A stretch of 7,872 nucleotides of DNA from contig CAYJAQ010000059.1 in assembly GCA_964368275.1 (NCBI GenBank), forward strand, positions 1 to 7,872, written 5' to 3'. This document shows positions 1 to 7,001 of this stretch, one piece after another. Position 1 is the first letter of the stretch. Every line of letters begins with the position of its first letter. The stretch is from CAYJAQ01 sp964368275 (GTDB lineage Bacteria > Bacillota_I > Bacilli_A > ML615J-28 > CAG-313). Both the position numbers and the translations under genes were made by a program. A model generated the notes under the pieces. It had not been told where the DNA came from. It saw only the letters and a program-made list of their open reading frames with translations, and did not search any database.

Positions 1-1
1 G

Positions 2-58
2 CATTACGAAAAACTATTACGATTATTAAGTAATAACATTACTGAAAAACTGTTCTAA
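2..58 (+). CDS. Probable 3' end of an upstream gene (partial)
   Basis: Reading frame 2 is open from the window edge for 18 codons and ends in TAA at 56-58. The residues are HYEKLLRLLSNNITEKLF, which read like a natural amphipathic helical C-terminus rich in Leu, Glu and Lys. The other two forward frames close after 8 to 10 codons. No family can be assigned from so short a tail, and the reading could be chance in AT-rich DNA. No convincing terminator separates it from the next promoter; the AT-only palindrome near 70-85 leaves too small a loop. Confidence 0.35.
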   Translation, partial: HYEKLLRLLSNNITEKLF

Positions 59-119
59 AAATATAAAAATTAAAAAAGTTTTTAAAATAAAATAAATAAA
101 CTATTTGAAAAAAATTTAA

Positions 120-128
120 TGGTATGAT
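120..128 (+). promoter_or_regulatory. Extended -10 promoter for the DUF1697/HD-GYP unit
   Basis: TGGTATGAT is an extended -10 element (TGN followed by TATGAT, 5 of 6 matches to TATAAT). A TTGAAA at 105-110 lies only 12 bp upstream, too close for a standard -35, so the TG extension probably carries recognition. Transcription would begin near 135, giving a leader of about 30 nt before the ATG at 166. The region is very AT-rich, so chance matches are possible. Confidence 0.5.
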
Positions 129-165
129 AAAGTATATTAAACTATTGATTTATGGGAGAGAATAA

Positions 166-714
166 ATGGGAAAATATATTGCTCTACTAAGAGGCATCAA
201 CATTATGGGTAAAAACAAAATAGCCATGGAAGAACTGAAACATCAATTTGAGCAAATTGGATATAGTAATGTTGTTACCTATCTCAATAGCGGCAATGTT
301 ATTTTCACTAGTGCTGAGACTAGTAAAGATTGCATCAGCAATAATATCCAGTCAATGATTGAGGACAAATTTCAACTTACTATTTTCGTTTATGTAATAA
401 AATCGGATGAATTAATTGAACTTTTAGATAATCAACCATCTTGGTGGGGAAGTAATAACAAAGAAATATATGATAATATTATTTTTGTAATTCCTCCGCA
501 TACATCAGAACAAGTCTATGATGAACTTGGTGCTCCTCATGAAGAACTTGAAAGAACTCAACCATATAAAAACAACATATTTTGGTCATTTAATTTGGCT
601 AATTATCAAAAAACTAATTGGTGGCAAAAAACAGCAAGTTTGCCTATTAGTAAATCAATAACCATAAGAACTAGCAATACAATGAGAAAAATATTAGAAA
701 TATGCAATAGATAA
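166..714 (+). CDS. DUF1697 domain-containing protein
   Basis: This 182-residue protein is a full-length member of the DUF1697 family, a widespread group of small cytoplasmic proteins of unknown biochemical function, usually around 180 residues. Family signatures seen are the N-terminal YIALLRGINIMGKNKIAM segment (residues 4-21), the strongly conserved YLNSGNVIF stretch (residues 39-47), and a C-terminal TIRTSNTMRKILEI segment matching the family's closing helix. There is no signal peptide or membrane segment. The ATG is supported by GGGAGAG at 154-160, five bases upstream, and by the family's typical MxxYIALLRGIN start. The HD-GYP gene begins 22 bp after the stop with its own strong ribosome-binding site and no terminator between, so the two are probably co-transcribed. 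Nothing in the sequence reveals a substrate. Family assignment is secure; function is not known. Confidence 0.93.
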   Translation: MGKYIALLRGINIMGKNKIAMEELKHQFEQIGYSNVVTYLNSGNVIFTSAETSKDCISNNIQSMIEDKFQLTIFVYVIKSDELIELLDNQPSWWGSNNKEIYDNIIFVIPPHTSEQVYDELGAPHEELERTQPYKNNIFWSFNLANYQKTNWWQKTASLPISKSITIRTSNTMRKILEICNR

Positions 715-724
715 ATTTCAACTT

Positions 725-730
725 GGAGGT
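725..730 (+). promoter_or_regulatory. Strong Shine-Dalgarno fixing a GTG start
   Basis: GGAGGT lies six bases upstream of the GTG at 737 and is the strongest ribosome-binding site in the window. Its spacing decides in favour of the non-ATG start, giving the N-terminus MLKDLLDQYYQ. Confidence 0.8.
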
Positions 731-736
731 AAAAGA

Positions 737-2530
737 GTGTTAAAAGATTTACTTGATCAATATTATCAAAACTTGGTAGATTATTATGCCCTAGAAAATA
801 AAGTTTTAGTAGAAGGTGACATTGTTGACCAAATAATAGAAATTAGCAAAGCCAAAAAAATAATCCAAGAAAAGAATGATACGCTTTTAGCTGAGTTATC
901 TGAAATATTAGCTAATTCCAACAATTTACCAGAAGCAGATATCAAAACTTTAGATTTTCATGTTTCAAAAAAAGATAACCCATATCAGAGCATTGATGCT
1001 GCTGTTGCGATGAAAATCAGACTTGCCCTTCTTGATAATGCCAAGATGCATAACAATAAATCCCAGATTGTTAGAAATCTTTATTTTACCGGTCTTCTTT
1101 TTGATGTTATGTTTTATGGTAAAGCATTAAATAATAATTTTGAAAGACTTAGCAATCCATACTTTAATGAAGCTAGTGGCTATTTAACTGAATTTGAAAA
1201 CATTGCTATGGGTCCAAGACAAGGATTAATGCGTTGTTGTCAAGAATCAATTAGAAGAAGTGACAGTTCACCAAGTGCAAAGCTCAAAGAATATAAGAAA
1301 CTAATTAATATTTTATCACCATACGTAGAAAGTGATAAAGAATATGGGTATGCATACGAAATCTCGATTCAGTCAATTAATGCGGCTATCAGTGATTTAG
1401 TATTTGATTTTGAGTCACAAGTTGAGCTAGATGCAAATGATGCTGCCGATGTTTATGAGGCGACTAAAAATATTAGAAAAGCCCTCCAAGAAAATCAGGC
1501 TGCTTATGGTGATAATTTTGCTGATAACTTTATTGCCTATGAACTAATAGCGTCGTATCATAATAAAATGATTTCACTAGATGAGTTGATTAAAGAATTA
1601 GATTGTTACTCAAGACCGGTTGAAAATGATACGGAGTTACATAATGCATTAAGAGTCTTTGCAATTGGTAGTACCTATTTGCGCTATGTTTTTATTTCTA
1701 ATATTTCACAAGATGAAAAGAAACGAATCTTGGATGAAAAGATTAAAATTGCTTACCAATATGGAAATAATTTAAAGATTGAGCAAAATTACTTTATTGA
1801 TGAGTATATTATTCAGTTCTTGTATACAGTAAAAGATCTTTGTGATTATGACGAAGCTAAGAAGATTATTTTTAATACGTTTATCTATCGGCACAAACAA
1901 ACTTATGTTCATACAATATCGGTAAGTCGGATAGTTGAAGAGATTGCCAAGACCATATTAACGACTAATCCTCATTACTTTGATAATTGTTTTGAGCAAA
2001 GAATTACCGATACCAAAGTAATTTTAACGCGACTGAAGGAAATGGCCTTAATGCATGATACTGGAAAGTATGGTTGTATGCTTTTTGCGCAAAATTGTAG
2101 TCGAAAATTAACTGATGATGAATTTAATATGATTAGAATTCATCCCCGCTTTGGGATAAACCTTTTTCCTAAGGCGACCCCTAAATATGTTAAAGATGCC
2201 GTTTTATATCATCATTGTTGGCATAATGGGATGGGGGGATATCCAACTGCTTTAGAACCGACTAATAATCAACCAATTATTGATATTATTAGTATTGCTG
2301 ATAGCATTGACGCTGCTACTGATTATATCTGTCGGCCTTACAATAGTGAAAAAAGTCTAGCAACTTTAATTGCTGAATTTAAAGACCTTGCAGGGACAAG
2401 ATATTCTCAAAAAGTAGTAGATGTTTTAGTAGACAAAGATTTGCTTGCTAAAATAGAAGATATTATTGGGCCAAAGCGTGCTGAACTGATTGCCGAAGTG
2501 TATGACCCACATCGAAATATAAAATTGTAA
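737..2530 (+). CDS. HD-GYP-type metal-dependent phosphohydrolase with large N-terminal helical region
   Basis: A 597-residue cytoplasmic protein. The C-terminal part (about 385-560) is an HD-GYP domain, the class that hydrolyses cyclic dinucleotides, typically c-di-GMP, at a two- or three-metal centre. The expected ligands are visible in order: H392 (YVHT), H440-D441 (MHDTGK), H469 (HPRFG), H492-H493 followed by NGMGGYP (GYP at 501-503), and D522 (IADSID). Two details differ from the usual motif: Cys494 stands where HHE has Glu, and there is one extra Gly before the GYP. Q388 occupies the position four before the first His, where trinuclear members carry a Glu, so a binuclear centre is more likely. 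Residues 1-380 look all-helical with no recognisable sensor domain, signal peptide or membrane segment. GTG start; probably co-transcribed with the DUF1697 gene. Domain class is confident; the substrate is not established and no GGDEF synthase is in the window. Confidence 0.85.
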   Translation: MLKDLLDQYYQNLVDYYALENKVLVEGDIVDQIIEISKAKKIIQEKNDTLLAELSEILANSNNLPEADIKTLDFHVSKKDNPYQSIDAAVAMKIRLALLDNAKMHNNKSQIVRNLYFTGLLFDVMFYGKALNNNFERLSNPYFNEASGYLTEFENIAMGPRQGLMRCCQESIRRSDSSPSAKLKEYKKLINILSPYVESDKEYGYAYEISIQSINAAISDLVFDFESQVELDANDAADVYEATKNIRKALQENQAAYGDNFADNFIAYELIASYHNKMISLDELIKELDCYSRPVENDTELHNALRVFAIGSTYLRYVFISNISQDEKKRILDEKIKIAYQYGNNLKIEQNYFIDEYIIQFLYTVKDLCDYDEAKKIIFNTFIYRHKQTYVHTISVSRIVEEIAKTILTTNPHYFDNCFEQRITDTKVILTRLKEMALMHDTGKYGCMLFAQNCSRKLTDDEFNMIRIHPRFGINLFPKATPKYVKDAVLYHHCWHNGMGGYPTALEPTNNQPIIDIISIADSIDAATDYICRPYNSEKSLATLIAEFKDLAGTRYSQKVVDVLVDKDLLAKIEDIIGPKRAELIAEVYDPHRNIKL

Positions 2531-2553
2531 TATAATAAGAAAGGATATATAAT
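2525..2553 (+). promoter_or_regulatory. Candidate promoter of the methyltransferase gene, -35 overlapping upstream stop
   Basis: TTGTAA (2525-2530, 4 of 6 to TTGACA) and a perfect TATAAT (2548-2553) are separated by exactly 17 bp. The -35 hexamer is the last codon plus stop of the HD-GYP gene. Transcription would begin near 2560, giving a leader of about 20 nt. A second TATAAT at 2531-2536 lacks a suitably placed -35. AT-richness makes such matches common, so support is moderate. Confidence 0.45.
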
Positions 2554-2569
2554 CTAATAAGATATATAT
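2545..2569 (+). repeat. AT-rich inverted repeat next to the methyltransferase ribosome-binding site
   Basis: ATATAT (2545-2550) plus ATCT (2552-2555) can pair with AGAT (2560-2563) plus ATATAT (2564-2569), with one bulged A at 2551 and an AATA loop. It ends four bases before the AAGGAAG site at 2573-2579, so in read-through RNA from the upstream gene it would sit beside the ribosome-binding site. Only one G-C pair is present, so it is weak and may be incidental. Confidence 0.3.
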
Positions 2570-2580
2570 AATAAGGAAGA

Positions 2581-3249
2581 ATGAACGATTATCAAAAAGC
2601 CCTTGAATTTTGGAACCAAATATTTGCTCAACAAACAGGATATGCAATCACCGGAAAATTTGTTGAAAATGCCACATTTAATAATATTATTAATGAATAT
2701 GTAAAAGCCGAAGACACACTTCTCGATTTTGGCTGTGGCAGTGGTTGGGGATTACCTGAAATATATTTTACTAAGCATTTTACGCAGGGCATTGGCATTG
2801 ATATTTCAGCTAACTCAATTAAAGTAGCTAGGGAATGTTCACAGTTATCTAGTCTCGATGATAAGTTAACCTATTTTGTGGGTGATCAAAAAGTGCTTGA
2901 TGATTACCAAACCGCTTTTGATTTTATCTTTTCAACCAATACTATTGATGTAGTACCAGATGAAGTTACAACTGAAATACTCGATGCTTTCAATAAGGCA
3001 GTAAAAAGTGGAGGATATTTATTAATTTGCTTAAATCCTAATTTTACGGAAGATGAACTAATAAATCTTCTAAAAATGGAAAAACGCGGTAATTATTACT
3101 ACAAGAATGATATCCTAAGATGCAATTACAAAAGTATTGCTGAATGGGAAAACATCTTTAAAGCATATTTTACTATTCTAAAAAGTGAACCATTTGTCTT
3201 TTCACCGGAAGAAAAATATCAACGACATCTTTATCTATTACAAAAGTAA
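2581..3249 (+). CDS. Class I SAM-dependent methyltransferase
   Basis: A 222-residue cytoplasmic protein with the Rossmann-type methyltransferase core. Motif I, which binds S-adenosylmethionine, is LLDFGCGSGWG (residues 47-57). The acidic end of strand 2 is GIGIDIS (70-76, Asp74 expected to contact the ribose). GDQ at 101-103 matches the strand-3 adenine-contact position, FIFSTNTIDVVPDE (115-128) is the strand-4 segment, and SGGYLLIC (143-150) is strand 5. The fold places it among Methyltransf_11/25-like small-molecule enzymes, but the acceptor cannot be read from sequence. The ATG at 2581 has AAGGAAG at 2573-2579 only one base away, a short spacing suggesting modest translation; no better downstream start keeps the conserved N-terminal helix (YQKALEFWNQIF). 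It lies 50 bp after the HD-GYP gene, with a possible promoter of its own and a strong terminator after it. Confidence 0.88.
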   Translation: MNDYQKALEFWNQIFAQQTGYAITGKFVENATFNNIINEYVKAEDTLLDFGCGSGWGLPEIYFTKHFTQGIGIDISANSIKVARECSQLSSLDDKLTYFVGDQKVLDDYQTAFDFIFSTNTIDVVPDEVTTEILDAFNKAVKSGGYLLICLNPNFTEDELINLLKMEKRGNYYYKNDILRCNYKSIAEWENIFKAYFTILKSEPFVFSPEEKYQRHLYLLQK

Positions 3250-3261
3250 ATGAATATTCTT

Positions 3262-3286
3262 AAAGTCCACTAATAGTGGATTTTTT
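3262..3286 (+). terminator. Rho-independent terminator after the methyltransferase gene
   Basis: TCCACT (3266-3271) pairs with AGTGGA (3275-3280) around an AAT loop. The stem extends outward through G-U and three A-T pairs to 3262/3284. It is followed directly by six T residues (3281-3286). It begins 13 bases after the stop codon. Confidence 0.88.
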
Positions 3287-3383
3287 ATAAGCACGAAGCA
3301 TTAAAAAAATTTAATATATTATTTAGTGATTAGATATGAATTATAGCGATAAGCTGATATATAATAAAATAGTTGCTTCTAGA

Positions 3384-3412
3384 TTGAAGAAATCTTTGTT
3401 TTATGGTAATAT
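3384..3412 (+). promoter_or_regulatory. Promoter of the GH18 gene
   Basis: TTGAAG (3384-3389, 4 of 6 to TTGACA) is followed after exactly 17 bp by TAATAT (3407-3412, 4 of 6 to TATAAT), with a TGG extension at 3404-3406. Transcription would start near 3419, about 30 nt before the ATG. It lies downstream of the preceding terminator, so the GH18 gene is probably monocistronic. The rest of the 3287-3430 spacer shows nothing else I can support. Confidence 0.6.
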
Positions 3413-3435
3413 AAATAATAAAAAAGAAATAAAAT

Positions 3436-3441
3436 GAGGAG
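3436..3441 (+). promoter_or_regulatory. Shine-Dalgarno of the GH18 gene
   Basis: GAGGAG lies nine bases upstream of the ATG at 3451. Together with the signal-peptide sequence that starts directly at that codon (MKKLLPIIL), it fixes the start. Confidence 0.8.
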
Positions 3442-3450
3442 AATTTAATA

Positions 3451-6400
3451 ATGAAGAAACTACTACCTATTATTTTGATTTTCTTTTTCTTCATGGGATT
3501 AGTTGCTTTTGAAAAGGATGATGATCCTGTTACTGATGATCAAGTAAAAATTAATGAAGTGATTGAATTAATTAATAGTTTACCAGCGGATATTACCATT
3601 GACAGCGAAGAAGAGGTGAAACATATTTTTACTCTTTATGAAAAACTCACCACAAGTGAAAAAAGTAAAGTAAATAATTATGATACTTTATTAGCGGCAG
3701 AGAGGGTAATTAATAGTTTAATTGATGGCGGTGTTAGCATTGTTATTCAATTGATTGCTGAATTACCTAATGTTGATAATCTAGCATTAGCTGATAGTGA
3801 CAAGGTTGAAGCTGTTCGCTTTGCTTACAATAAACTTTCCCAAGATAATCAAGCATCAGTTACTAACTATGATATTTTAGTTTTAATTGAAAATAAGCTC
3901 ATTGAACTAAATAACGTTGAACAAGCTAAACAACAAGCTTTGGCTTTCGATAACCAAGTAGGAGCTTTACCGGCAGTATCTAGCCTAACATTAGCCGATA
4001 AACTTGCAATAGGTGAAGCACGTCTAGCCTATAATACGTTGAGTAAGGATGCTTTAACATATGTTACGAAATTAGCAACACTGGAAGCGTTAGAAGCAAA
4101 ACTCGAAGAACTAGTAGCAGCTAGTAGCGATCAAACAATTGCTAAAGCTGTAAATGATTTAATTGCTAATTTACCTAATGCTGACAACCTTGCTTTGAGT
4201 AATCAAGCAGCAGTTGAAATGGCCCGTACAGAGTATGATTTGTTAACGGCAGCGCAAAAAGCTTATGTTACCAACCTTACTAAACTCGAAGCACTTGAAG
4301 CAAAACTTGAAGAACTAGTAGTAGCTAGTAGTGATCAAGCACTTGCTAAAACAGTGAGTGATTTGATTAACGCCCTTCCTGCTGTTAATAATATCACCTT
4401 AAATAATAAAGTAGCAGCCGAAACTGCTCGGACAAAATACAATGCGCTAACAGCAGCGCAAAAAGCGTATGTAACTAATCTTACTAAACTAGAAGAAGTT
4501 GAGGCAAGAATTACCGAATTACTAGTTGTTGTAACTGATCAAGCACTTGCTAAAGTAGTAAGTGATGCAATAGATGATCTTCCTGCAACTAATCTTATTA
4601 CATTTAATGATAAAGCAGCAATTGACAGTGCCCGGGCAAAGTATAATGCACTAACAGAGGCGCAAAAAGCGTATGTAACTAATCTTACTAAACTAGAGAA
4701 TTTAGAAACAATCATGACAGCAATACAAGTAGCAATGGCTAATCAGCAGGTTGCGAAAGGAGTGAGCGATTTGATTAATAATCTACCTAGTGTTGATACC
4801 CTTAGTTTAAGCAATAAAGCAGCTGTTGAAGATGCACGTGTGAAATATAATGCTTTAACAAGTGATCAAAAAAGCTTCGTTATAAACCTTACTAAACTAG
4901 AAGCATTAGAGGCTAAAATCATTGAACTTACTTCTAGCAATACTTATAAGGTTATTTTCCGTTTAAATGGTGGTGAATTAGCCGGTACAACGCCAGTTAA
5001 TAACCAAACCTTATTATTTAGCAGTAACATTAATTACTATAGTACAGGTTACTGGGATGCTTACCAAACCCAAGTCGTGGTATTTAAAACAAGTTTAATT
5101 GGTGCAGCTGATTTATACACTTCAGCATATAAGATTGGCTTTACCTATGATATGGTAACTAGTCAATATGTCGTTGATCAGATAATTTCTGACGATACAC
5201 CACTTTCTAGTAGCAATAAGACATCAACTTATTTCATATTTGTCAATTCTAATAATAGCAACTCTTATAATACTTTTAAAACGATATCAGCTGGTGATGT
5301 TATTACTATTGATAAAACCCTTCCAGATACTAGTACAACTTCATTAGACCTTAATATGGGTGTTTATCGAAAGGATACTAGTTCACCGCTAACTTATCAA
5401 GCTACATATAGTGGTGAAAAAGCATTAGATACTCCAACTAGAACGGGCTACCAATTTGTTGGTTGGTACGGTAATTCTACTTATACGGGCGAGGCTATCA
5501 CTAAAGTTAGTCAAGCAACAACATTATATGCAAAATGGGTTAATGATTCTAGCGGAACTAGTGATGATATTCTTAATTGTGTAAGTGATATTGCCGCCTC
5601 TAACACTGTGGATTCACTAATACTACAAAATGATAATGCAACTTTTGTTTGGCATAGTTCCAATAATAATTTATACAATATAACAAATGGAATAGGCACA
5701 GTTTCTAAAATATATCAAACACATAAAACACAAACAGTAACAGTAAGTGTAGATATCACATATATGAATGGGACTAAAGAAACAAAGTCTAAGTTAATTA
5801 CTATTAATCCAGTTTTATACGAAAACTTCCCTTCAACTCCGGTTGCTACCTATTTTAGCACTAGTGCATTATATGCATATAAGCAATATAATGAAAGATA
5901 TCTAACTAATGGAACTTTATTCTCTAACTCAACTAAAGAAACATTAGACATTATTTATTATTCATTTATTACCTTTGATGCAAGCGGTAATGTTCAGTTT
6001 AGCGATGATAGTTATATGAATGAAGTAAGAGCATTAAAAGCAAATGATGTTCGAATTATTGGCTGTTTGAATGGCGTTTCTTTTGAAGCTTCGAGCAATT
6101 TAGATGCGATTACTTCTAATGCAACTTTACGAGCAACTTTTGTTAACAACTTGATGAATTTAGTTGAACGATATAATCTAGATGGCTTAGACATTGACTG
6201 GGAAAGTGTTACAGGCGCTTACGTAAAAGCAGCTGGTTTAAATGCCTTAATAGGTGATCTTCGCCGGGCAATGACGCTTCGTCAAGCAAGTGGTGGAACA
6301 CCATACTTCTTAAGTATTGCGGTGCCGGCTAGTTCTTGGGGAACAGCGAGTGATCGTTTTGATTTTAGAACACTAGATACCTATCTTGATTACATTAACA

Positions 6401-6945
6401 TCATGTCATATGATATGAATGTTAGTAATAAAACTACGCATTTATCACCACTATATAAATCATCTTATGATAATGGTTATGGCTTTGGTTGTGATTATGG
6501 AATTAACCGTTTAACGTCGCTAGGCTTTAGTCGAAATAAACTAATTATTGGTAGTGCTGGTTATGGTAAAGCTTATAAAGTAACGGGTTCTGCTACTAGT
6601 TCGAAATATCCTGGCTTAGGTGCTGCGGCAACGTTAACCCAAATAAGTGGTGTTCCGGGTTCGTTTGCTTCAGGTACGTTATTTGGAAATGGCATTCAAG
6701 CACTTATTAATAGTGGTAGTTATACGAAATATGATGAATACAATTCTGATAATAAATATGTTGGATCATATTTGTACAATAGCAGTAGTGGTGTCTTTGT
6801 AACTTATGACAGTAAAGAATCAATAATAGCTAAGTACAATTATGCAGACTCTTTAGCAGGTGTTGGTATAATGTGCTGGTGTTATAGTGAAGATACAACA
6901 GACACAGTAATTAATGCGATTGCAACTGCGATTGCTCAAAAGTAA
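3451..6945 (+). CDS. Secreted multidomain GH18 family glycoside hydrolase (chitinase-like) with tandem helical repeats
   Basis: A 1164-residue exported protein. Order of parts: signal peptide (1-19, hydrophobic LLPIILIFFFFMGLVA, likely cleavage after A19); acidic linker; seven tandem repeats (32-497); a beta-rich region of uncertain family (about 509-650); a Listeria-Bacteroides/Flg_new repeat (656-696, PTRTGYQFVGWY to LYAKW); an atrophied bacterial Ig-like domain (about 705-787); and a GH18 barrel (about 795-1160). The GH18 signature DGLDIDWE has D911, D914, D916 and the catalytic acid E918. Substrate-side residues M985-Y987-D988 (IMSYD) and the terminal strand Trp W1143 are present. GH18 enzymes cleave beta-1,4 N-acetylglucosamine linkages by substrate-assisted catalysis, so chitin, peptidoglycan-type or host N-glycan targets are possible; the sequence does not choose. 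The strand-3 SxGG motif is replaced by GCLNG (871-875). There is no LPXTG, C-terminal anchor or LysM. The catalytic domain is strongly predicted; localisation is inferred. Confidence 0.9.
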   Translation: MKKLLPIILIFFFFMGLVAFEKDDDPVTDDQVKINEVIELINSLPADITIDSEEEVKHIFTLYEKLTTSEKSKVNNYDTLLAAERVINSLIDGGVSIVIQLIAELPNVDNLALADSDKVEAVRFAYNKLSQDNQASVTNYDILVLIENKLIELNNVEQAKQQALAFDNQVGALPAVSSLTLADKLAIGEARLAYNTLSKDALTYVTKLATLEALEAKLEELVAASSDQTIAKAVNDLIANLPNADNLALSNQAAVEMARTEYDLLTAAQKAYVTNLTKLEALEAKLEELVVASSDQALAKTVSDLINALPAVNNITLNNKVAAETARTKYNALTAAQKAYVTNLTKLEEVEARITELLVVVTDQALAKVVSDAIDDLPATNLITFNDKAAIDSARAKYNALTEAQKAYVTNLTKLENLETIMTAIQVAMANQQVAKGVSDLINNLPSVDTLSLSNKAAVEDARVKYNALTSDQKSFVINLTKLEALEAKIIELTSSNTYKVIFRLNGGELAGTTPVNNQTLLFSSNINYYSTGYWDAYQTQVVVFKTSLIGAADLYTSAYKIGFTYDMVTSQYVVDQIISDDTPLSSSNKTSTYFIFVNSNNSNSYNTFKTISAGDVITIDKTLPDTSTTSLDLNMGVYRKDTSSPLTYQATYSGEKALDTPTRTGYQFVGWYGNSTYTGEAITKVSQATTLYAKWVNDSSGTSDDILNCVSDIAASNTVDSLILQNDNATFVWHSSNNNLYNITNGIGTVSKIYQTHKTQTVTVSVDITYMNGTKETKSKLITINPVLYENFPSTPVATYFSTSALYAYKQYNERYLTNGTLFSNSTKETLDIIYYSFITFDASGNVQFSDDSYMNEVRALKANDVRIIGCLNGVSFEASSNLDAITSNATLRATFVNNLMNLVERYNLDGLDIDWESVTGAYVKAAGLNALIGDLRRAMTLRQASGGTPYFLSIAVPASSWGTASDRFDFRTLDTYLDYINIMSYDMNVSNKTTHLSPLYKSSYDNGYGFGCDYGINRLTSLGFSRNKLIIGSAGYGKAYKVTGSATSSKYPGLGAAATLTQISGVPGSFASGTLFGNGIQALINSGSYTKYDEYNSDNKYVGSYLYNSSSGVFVTYDSKESIIAKYNYADSLAGVGIMCWCYSEDTTDTVINAIATAIAQK
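3544..4941 (+). repeat. Seven tandem ~68-residue (204 bp) protein repeats
   Basis: Repeats begin at residues 32, 93, 161, 229, 297, 365 and 433. Units from residue 93 to 432 are exactly 68 residues each, without a single indel; the first is 61 residues and the last 65. The shared pattern is V-x2-LI-x2-LP near positions 6-14, a hydrophobic at 21, AR-x2-Y at 30-34, LT at 37-38, QK at 41-42, VTNL at 45-48, then KLE and an E-rich helix. Helical composition and lack of Cys suggest a rod-like stalk that holds the enzyme away from the cell. Such repeats are common in surface proteins of Bacillota. I cannot name the Pfam family with certainty. Confidence 0.88.
4456..4697 (+). repeat. 38-bp perfect direct repeat within the array
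   Basis: Bases 4456-4493 are identical to 4660-4697, exactly 204 bp (one repeat unit) apart, encoding the QKAYVTNLTKLE core of repeats 5 and 6. A second identical 19-base block occurs at 4332-4350 and 4536-4554 with the same offset. The corresponding stretch of the preceding repeat encodes nearly the same residues with several synonymous differences. This indicates recent duplication or gene conversion between these two units. Confidence 0.85.
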
Positions 6946-6950
6946 ATGTT

Positions 6951-6990
6951 TAAAGGTGTGCATTAGTACGTGAGCTAATACACACCTTTA
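6951..6990 (+). terminator. Long-stem terminator after the GH18 gene
   Basis: TAAAGGTGTG (6951-6960) pairs perfectly with CACACCTTTA (6981-6990). After one C/A mismatch, ATTAG (6962-6966) pairs with CTAAT (6975-6979), leaving an 8-base loop. A T-rich run (TTATTCTATT) follows. It starts five bases after the stop codon. The T-tract is interrupted, but the stem is long. Confidence 0.82.
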
Positions 6991-7001
6991 TTATTCTATT
7001 G

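Noticed and set aside
70..87. AT-only palindrome before the first gene, considered as a terminator
   Set aside because: The arms leave a two-base loop and contain no G-C pairs, so it would not form a functional terminator.
2426..2647. Minus-strand ORF of 73 codons over the end of the HD-GYP gene
   Set aside because: It lies antisense across two well-supported genes, and its Phe/Ile-rich composition is the complement of their codons; it matches no recognisable family.
3371..3396. CTTC/GAAG-type short inverted repeat around the GH18 -35, considered as an operator
   Set aside because: Arms of four bases are expected by chance in this sequence and no known operator consensus fits.
3336..3437. 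33-codon ORF starting ATG in the spacer before the GH18 gene and ending in the Shine-Dalgarno
   Set aside because: It has no ribosome-binding site, is Lys/Asn-rich as expected from AT-rich noncoding DNA, and contains the GH18 promoter, so it is most likely chance.
5511..6194. Two minus-strand ORFs of about 60 codons inside the GH18 gene
   Set aside because: They are antisense shadows of a clearly coding frame, with no ribosome-binding sites or family features.
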